This document shows, one piece after another, positions 57,878 through 64,000 of a DNA stretch of 64,000 bases. Source of the stretch: Apostichopus japonicus (Eukaryota; Echinodermata; Holothuroidea; Aspidochirotida; Stichopodidae). How positions within the stretch are numbered: position 1 is the first letter of the stretch; each line of letters starts with the position of its first letter. The stretch covers positions 25,403,166 to 25,467,165 of the forward strand of contig NC_092579.1 in assembly GCF_037975245.1 (NCBI RefSeq), written 5' to 3'. The notes beneath the pieces were generated by a model. It saw only the letters and a program-made list of their open reading frames with translations, had not been told where the DNA came from and made no database searches. The position numbers and the translations under genes were made by a program.

Positions 57878-60520
57878 ATGTTCGGCACCGATCAATCGAA
57901 TATGCAGCACAGATCAATCGCCTGTGCGGCACCGATCCATCGAATGTTCGACATTGATCAATCGAATGTTCGACACCGATCATTCGAATGTTCGACACCG
58001 ATCATTCGAATTTGCAGCATTGATCAATCGAATTTTCGACACCGATCGATCGAATGTGCGACACCGATCAATCGAATTTGCGACACCCATCAATCGAATG
58101 AGCGACACCGATTAATCGAATGTGTGACACCGATCAATCGTATGTTCGGCACCGATCAATCGAATGTGCTGCACCGATCAATCGAATGTTCGACATTGAT
58201 CAATCGAATGTAAGACACCGGTTAATCGAATGTTCGACACCGATCAATCAAATGTGCGGCACCGATTAATCGAATGTTCGACACGGACACCCATCAATCG
58301 AATGTGCGACACCGATCAATCGAATGTTCGACACCGATCAATCGAATATGCAGCACCGATCAATCGCATATGCGGCACTGATCGATCGAGTGTTCGACAC
58401 CGATCAATCTAATGTGCGACACAGATCAATCGAATGTGCGACACCCATGAATCGAATGTTCGACACCGATCATTCGAATGTGCAGCATTGATCAAACGAA
58501 ATTTCGACACCGATCAATCGAATGTGCGACACCGATCAATCGAATGTGCGACACCTATTAATGGAATGTTCGGCACCGATCAATCGAATATGCAGCACCG
58601 ATCAATCGAATGTGCGGCACCGATCAATCAAATGTTCGACATTGATCAATCGAATGTTCGACACCGATCAATCGAATGTTCGACACCGATCAATCAAATG
58701 TGCGACACCCATCAATCGAATGTGCGGCACCGATCAATCGAATGAGCGACACCGATCATTCGAATGTGCGACACCATCAATCGAATGTTTGACACCGATC
58801 AATCGTATGTTAGGCACCGATCAATCGAATGTACTGCACCGATTAATCGAATGTTCGACATTGATCAATCGAATGTGCGGCACCCATCAATCGAATGTTC
58901 GACACCGATCAATCGAATGTGCGGTACCGATCAATCGAATGTTCGACACCCATCAATCGAATGTTCGACACCGATCAATCGAATGTTCGACACCGATCAA
59001 TCAAATGTGCGACACCCATCAATCGAATGTGCGGCACCGATCAATCGAATGAGCGACACCGATCATTCGAATGTGCGACACCATAAATCGAATGTTTGAC
59101 ACCGATCAATCGTATGTTAGGCACCGATCAATCGAATGTACTGCACCGATTAATCGAATGTTCGACATTGATCAATCGAATGTGCGGCACCCATCAATCG
59201 AATGTTCGACACCGATCAATCGAATGTGCGGTACCGATCAATCGAATGTTCGACACCGATCAATCGAATGTGCGACACCCATTAATCGAATCTTCGACAC
59301 ACATCAATCGTATGTTCGGCATCGATTGATCGAATGTAATGTTCGCCACGGATCAATCGAATGTTCGACACCGATCATTCGAATGTTCGACACCGATCAA
59401 TCGAATGTTCGACACCGATAAATCGAATGTGCGACACCGATCAATCGAATGTTCGGCATGGATAAATCGAATGTGCGACACCTATCAATGGAATGTGCAG
59501 CACCGACCAATCAAATGTGCGGCACCGATCAATCGAATGTGCGACACCGATAATTCGAATGTGCGACACCCATCAATCGAATGCTCGACATTGATCATTC
59601 GAATGTGCGACACCCATCAATCGAATGCTCGACACCGATCAATCGAATGTTCGACACCGATCCATCGAATGTGCGACAACGATCAATCGAATGTGCGACA
59701 CCTATCAATCGAATGATCGACACCGATTAATCTGATGTACGACACCGATCAATCGAATGTGCGGCATCGATCAATCGAATGTACGACACCTATCAATGGA
59801 ATGTGCCTTACTCATCAATCGAATGTTCGACACCGATTAATCGAATGTGCGGCACCGATCAAAGGAATGTTCGCACCCATCAATCGACTGTTCGACACCC
59901 ATCAATCGTATGTTCGGCATCGATCGATCGAATGTTCGACACCGATCAATCGAATGTGCGACACCGATCAATCGTATGTTCGGCACTGATCAATCGAATG
60001 TGCGACAACGATCAATCGAATGTGCGACACCTATAACTGGAATGATCGACACCGATTAATCTGATGTACGACACCGATCAATCGAATGTGCGGCAAACAT
60101 CAATCGAATATTCCACACCGATCAATCGAATGTGCAGCACCGATCAATCGAATGTGCGACACCGAACAATGGAATGTGCGGCACCGATCAATCGAATGTA
60201 CGACACCGATCAATGGAATGTGCGGCACCCATCAATCGAATATTCGACACCGATCAATCGAATGTACGGCACCGATCGATCGAATGTCGACACCCATCAA
60301 TCGAATGTGCAGCACCGATCAATCGAATGTGCGGCACTGATCGATCGAATGTTCGACACACAGATCAATCGAATGTTCGACACCGATCAATCGAATGTTC
60401 GGCACCGATCAATCGAATGATCGACACCTATTAATCGAATGTGCGACACCGATTAATCGAATGTGCGACACCCATCAATCCAATGTTCGAAACCGATCAA
60501 TCTAATGTACGACACCGATC
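57878..60520. repeat. H25: last HOR unit, ending in module X
   Basis: Runs as a normal long unit with a 307-bp step (58,764 to 59,071) to GGCACTGATC near 60,000, then switches to GACAACGATC, CCTATAACTGG and module X. Private changes are CGACACACATC near 59,300 and GGCATGGATAAATCG near 59,460. No further landmark occurs in the window. Confidence 0.87.
60062..60520. repeat. Module X, copy 5
   Basis: Matches copy 1 but is one monomer longer: an extra GTTCGGCACC monomer precedes AATGATCGACACC near 60,400. It forms the right edge of the main domain, as X-like monomers also form the far left of the window. Confidence 0.83.
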
Positions 60521-61884
60521 AATCGAATGTTCGACAACGATCAATCGAATGTGCGACACCGATCAATGGAATGTGCGGCACCCATCAATCGAATGTTCGA
60601 CACCTATTAATCGAATATTCAACACCGATTAATCGAATGTTCGACATTGATCAATCAAATGTGCGGCACCGATCAATCGAATGTTCGACACCCATCAATC
60701 TTTTGTTCTTCATCGATTGATCGAAAGTGCGGCACCGATCAATCGAATGTTCGCCATTGATCAATCGATGGTTCGAAACCGATCATTCGAATGTTCGACA
60801 CCGATCAATCGAATGTTCGGCACCGATCAATCGAATATGCAGCACCGATCAATCGAATGTTCGACACCGATCAATCTAATGTGCGAAACCGATCAATCGA
60901 ATGTGCGACACCCATCAATCGAATGTTCGACACCATCAATCGAATGTTCGACACCGATCAGTCGAATATTCGACACCGACTAATCGAATGTGCGACACCC
61001 ATCAATCGAATGTTCGACACCGATCAATCAAATGTTCGACACCATCAATCGAATGTTCGACACCGATCAATCGAATATTCGACACCGACTAATCGAATGT
61101 GCGACACCCATCAATCGAATGTGCGACACCGATCATTCGAATGTTCGGCACCGATCAATCGAATGTTCGACACCGATCATTCGAATGTTCGACACCGATC
61201 ATTCGAATGTGCGACACCCATCAATCGAATGTTCGACACCTATTATTTGAAATTTCGACACCGATTAAACGAATGTGCGACACCGATCAATCGAATATGC
61301 AGCACCGATCATTCGAATGTTCGACACCGATCAATCGAATGTTCGGCACCGATCAATCGAATATGCAGCACCGATCAATCGAATGTTCGACACCGATCAA
61401 TCTAATGTGCGAAACCGATCAATCGAATGTGCGACACCCATCAATCGAATGTTCGACACCATCAATCGAATGTTCGACACCGATCAGTCGAATATTCGAC
61501 ACCGACTAATCGAATGTGCGACACTCATCAATCGAATGTGCGGCACCGATCATTCGAATGTTCGGCACCGATCAATCGAATATGCGGCACCGATCAATCG
61601 AATGTTCGACATTGATCAATCGAATGTTCGACACCGATCATTCGAATGTTCGACACCGATCATTCGAATGTGCGACAACTATTATTTGAAATTTCGACAC
61701 CGATTAAACGAATGTGCGACACCGATCAATCGAATATGCAGCACCGATCATTCGAATGTTCGACACCGATCAATCGAATGTTCGGCACCGATCAATCGAA
61801 TATGCAGCACCGATCAATCGAATGTTCGACACCGATCAATCTAATGTGCGAAACCGATCAATCGAATGTGCGACACCCATCAAT
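60521..61884. repeat. Right flank: irregular satellite with early 570-type blocks
   Basis: Divergent monomers such as CTTTTGTTCTTCATCG near 60,700 and AATCGATGGTTCG near 60,770. From about 60,790, blocks of the 570-bp type appear in rearranged order (AATATGCAGC, AATCTAATGTGCG, GAAACC, CACCATCAATCG, CAGTCGAATATTCG, CCGACTAATCG), at steps of roughly 440-530 bp rather than a fixed period. Confidence 0.85.
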
Positions 61885-63524
61885 CGAATGTTCGGCACCG
61901 ATCAATCGAATATGCAGCACCGATCAATCGAATGTTCGACACCGATCAATCTATTGTGTGAAACCGATCAATCGAATGTGCGACACCCATCAATCGAATG
62001 TTCGACACCATCAATCGAATGTTCGACACCGATCAGTCGAATATTCGACACCGACTAATCGAATGTGCGACACCCATCAATCGAATGTTCGACACCGATC
62101 AATCAAATGTTCGACACCATCAATCGAATGTTCGACACCGATCAATCGAATATTCGACACCGACTAATCGAATGTGCGACACCCATCAATCGAATGTGCG
62201 ACACCGATCATTCGAATGTTCGGCACCGATCAATCGAATATGCGGCACCGATCAATCGAATGTTCGACATTGATCAATCGAATGTTCGACACCGATCATT
62301 CGAATGTTCGACACCGATCATTCGAATGTGCGACACCCATCAATCGAATGTTCGACACCTATTATTTGAAATTTCGACACCGATTAAACGAATGTGCGAC
62401 ACCGATCAATCGAATATGCAGCACCGATCATTCGAATGTTCGACACCGATCAATCGAATGTTCGGCACCGATCAATCGAATATGCAGCACCGATCAATCG
62501 AATGTTCGACACCGATCAATCTAATGTGCGAAACCGATCAATCGAATGTGCGACACCCATCAATCGAATGTTCGACACCATCAATCGAATGTTCGACACC
62601 GATCAGTCGAATATTCGACACCGACTAATCGAATGTGCGACACCCATCAATCGAATGTTCGACACCGATCAATCAAATGTTCGACACCATCAATCGAATG
62701 TTCGACACCGATCAATCGAATATTCGACACCGACTAATCGAATGTGCGACACCCATCAATCGAATGTGCGACACCGATCATTCGAATGTTCGGCACCGAT
62801 CAATCGAATATGCGGCACCGATCAATCGAATGTTCGACATTGATCAATCGAATGTTCGACACCGATCATTCGAATGTTCGACACCGATCATTCGAATGTG
62901 CGACACCCATCAATCGAATGTTCGACACCTATTATTTGAAATTTCGACACCGATTAAACGAATGTGCGACACCGATCAATCGAATATGCAGCACCGATCA
63001 TTCGAATGTTCGACACCGATCAATCGAATGTTCGGCACCGATCAATCGAATATGCAGCACCGATCAATCGAATGTTCGACACCGTTCAATCTAATGTGCG
63101 AAACCGATCAATCGAATGTGCGACACCCATCAATCGAATGTTCGACACCATCAATCGAATGTTCGACACCGATCAGTCGAATATTCGACACCGACTAATC
63201 GAATGTGCGACACCCATCAATCGAATGTTCGACACCGATCAATCAAATGTTCGACACCATCAATCGAATGTTCGACACCGATCAATCGAATATTCGACAC
63301 CGACTAATCGAATGTGCGACACCCATCAATCGAATGTGCGACACCGATCATTCGAATGTTCGGCACCGATCAATCGAATATGCGGCACCGATCAATCGAA
63401 TGTTCGACATTGATCAATCGAATGTTCGACACCGATCATTCGAATGTTCGACACCTATCATTCGAATGTGCGACACCCATCAATCGAATGTTCGACACCT
63501 ATTATTTGAAATTTCGACACCGAT
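61885..63524. repeat. 570-bp HOR array, about 2.9 copies
   Basis: Constant shift of 570 bp (26 monomers minus 2, from two 21-bp CACCATCAATCG monomers), with copies at about 61,885-62,454, 62,455-63,024 and 63,025-63,524. Marks repeated in each copy are CAGTCGAATATTCG, CCGACTAATCG twice, and CCTATTATTTGAAATTTCG with GATTAAACG (absent from the incomplete third). Private changes include AATCTATTGTGTG near 61,950 in the first and CCGTTCAATC near 63,085 in the third. It shares the monomer but not the variant order of the main domain. Confidence 0.9.
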
Positions 63525-63712
63525 CAATCGAATATGCAGCACCGATCAATCGAATGTTCGACACCGATCAATCTAATGTGCGACACCGATCAATCGAATG
63601 TGCGACACCCATCAATCGAATGTTCGACACCCATCAATCGAATGTTCGACACCGATCAATCGAATGTTCGACACCGATCAATCGAATATTCGACACCGAC
63701 TAATCGAATGTT
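63525..63712. repeat. Right-flank segment matching the left flank
   Basis: From 63,530 this matches 2,105-2,290 with only two adjacent base differences seen. It lies between the 570-bp array and the return of main-type HOR sequence, so it marks a domain boundary, as its partner lies about 110 bp before the main domain on the left. Confidence 0.85.
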
Positions 63713-64000
63713 CGACACCGATCAATCGAATGTGCGGCATCGATCAATCGAATGTACGACACCTATCAATGGATTGTGCGGCACTCATCAATCGAATGTT
63801 CGACACCGATTAATCGAATGTGCGGCACCGATCAAAGGAATGTTCGCACCCATCAATCGACTGTTCGACACCCATCAATCGTATGTTCGCCATCGATCGA
63901 TCGAATGTTCGACACCGATCAATCGAATGTGCGACACCGATCAATCGTATGTTCGGCACTGATCAATCGAATGTGCGGAACCGATCCATCGAATAATCGA
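63713..64000. repeat. Return of main-type HOR, cut by window edge
   Basis: The order GCATCGATC, GTACGACACC, CAAAGGAATGTTCGCACCC, GACTGTTCG, GATCGATCG, GTGCGGAACC, GAATAATCG matches the 3' part of main units. It ends about 90 bp before a landmark would be expected. It differs where other units have GTGCCTTACTC (here GTGCGGCACTC near 63,776) and in GTTCGCCATC near 63,886, so it may be an older form of the unit. Confidence 0.85.

Larger units (their letters stand above)
2401..60520. repeat. Main higher-order repeat domain (H0-H25)
   Basis: From about 2,400 the order of variant monomers becomes periodic. A typical unit runs through these signposts in order: TTAATTAAATG landmark, AATCGCCTG, AATTTTCGAC, GTGTGACACC, GTAAGACACCGG, the 28-bp monomer with ACACGGACACCC, CATATGCGGC, CCATGAATCG, CAAACGAAATTTCG, CACCATCAATCG, TATGTTAGGC, GTACTGCACC, CCGACCAATC, CGATAATTCG, two GCTCGACA monomers, CCATCG, GACAACGATC, AATCTGATGTACG, GTGCCTTACTC, CAAAGGAATGTTCGCACCC, GACTGTTCG, GAATAATCG and CGGTTGTTCG. 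Longer units add second passes through part of this order or a foreign module (X). Unit limits used below are a convention: each starts at the ATG of the TTAATTAAATG landmark. Confidence 0.95.
1..64000. repeat. 22-bp satellite array spanning the entire window
   Basis: The sequence is an unbroken head-to-tail array of a 22-bp monomer. Positions 1-12 of the consensus are CGAATGTTCGAC and positions 13-22 are ACCGATCAAT. The segment ATCAATCGAATG that spans the monomer joint is the best-conserved part. Most variation falls at a few places: T, G or A at position 8, A or G at 11, C or G at 16, and CAAT/TAAT/CATT at the end. Orientation never changes, and no non-satellite insertion is visible anywhere. 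Monomer length is nearly invariant; the exceptions are a small set of recurrent 21-, 23-, 24-, 27- and 28-bp variants. This is typical of a eukaryotic satellite in heterochromatin. Centromeric, pericentromeric or subtelomeric location cannot be told from sequence alone, and I do not recognise the host species. Confidence 0.98.

Noticed and set aside
1-64000. CRISPR array
   Set aside because: Repeats abut directly with no unique spacers of constant length, there are thousands of copies, and no cas genes are present.
1-64000. Telomeric repeat
   Set aside because: The 22-bp monomer has no G-rich strand and no resemblance to TTAGGG-type or other known short telomere repeats.
1-64000. CENP-B box-like motif
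   Set aside because: The monomer has TTCG but not the rest of the conserved box, so a centromere claim cannot rest on it.
1-64000. Hairpin terminators from TCGAATGTTCGA dyads
   Set aside because: The dyad is 5 bp with a 2-base centre, occurs throughout the array, and has no T-run or adjacent gene.
1-64000. Bacterial or phage origin for the window
   Set aside because: A 64 kb gene-free tandem array with layered HORs is not known from bacterial or phage genomes; a eukaryotic satellite fits all features.

Overview
The whole 64 kb window is satellite DNA: head-to-tail copies of one 22-bp monomer, about 2,900 of them, all in the same orientation. Written in two halves, the consensus is CGAATGTTCGAC followed by ACCGATCAAT (10 of 22 bases are G or C; three CpG per monomer). 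I found no protein-coding gene, RNA gene, transposon, promoter or unique spacer. Arrays of this size and order point to a eukaryotic nuclear genome, most likely a centromeric, pericentromeric or subtelomeric heterochromatin block from a long-read assembly. I do not recognise the monomer as that of a named species.

Layout. (1) 1-2,400: divergent monomers with loose ~1.06-1.2 kb and ~1.45 kb internal repeats. (2) 2,401-60,520: a main domain of higher-order repeats (HORs). A landmark just after TTAATTAAATG occurs 25 times, at 3162, 4970, 6778, 9833, 11849, 13635, 15668, 17898, 20391, 21211, 23441, 25671, 28366, 30377, 32607, 35100, 35920, 38150, 40380, 43075, 46190, 49019, 51344, 53882 and 57878. 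I call the intervals H1-H25. Their lengths run from 820 to 3,996 bp, with 1,808 and 2,230 bp the commonest. (3) Within it, a third level: the spacing series 2,033/2,011, 2,230, 2,493, 820, 2,230, 2,230, 2,695 occurs twice in a row, giving two near-identical ~14.7 kb super-units (13,635-28,365 and 28,366-43,074). (4) 60,521-63,712: a different HOR domain with a 570-bp period (26 monomers). (5) 63,713-64,000: the main HOR type again, cut by the window edge about 90 bp before the next expected landmark.

Every HOR length between 3,162 and 57,878 equals a whole number of 22-mers plus the contributions of a few recurrent odd-length monomers (28, 27, 24, 23 and 21 bp). This accounts for 2,477 monomers in 54,716 bp with nothing left over. 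The array therefore grew by in-register unequal exchange or amplification, in layers: monomer, ~1.8-2.2 kb HOR, ~14.7 kb super-unit, with local duplications of 263, 307, 402, 489 and 1,132 bp and shared deletion junctions on top.

The many plus-strand open frames are a by-product of the monomer. Its plus strand has no stop codon in any frame, and 22 is not a multiple of 3, so all three frames read the same 22-residue peptide period. They are not annotated as genes.
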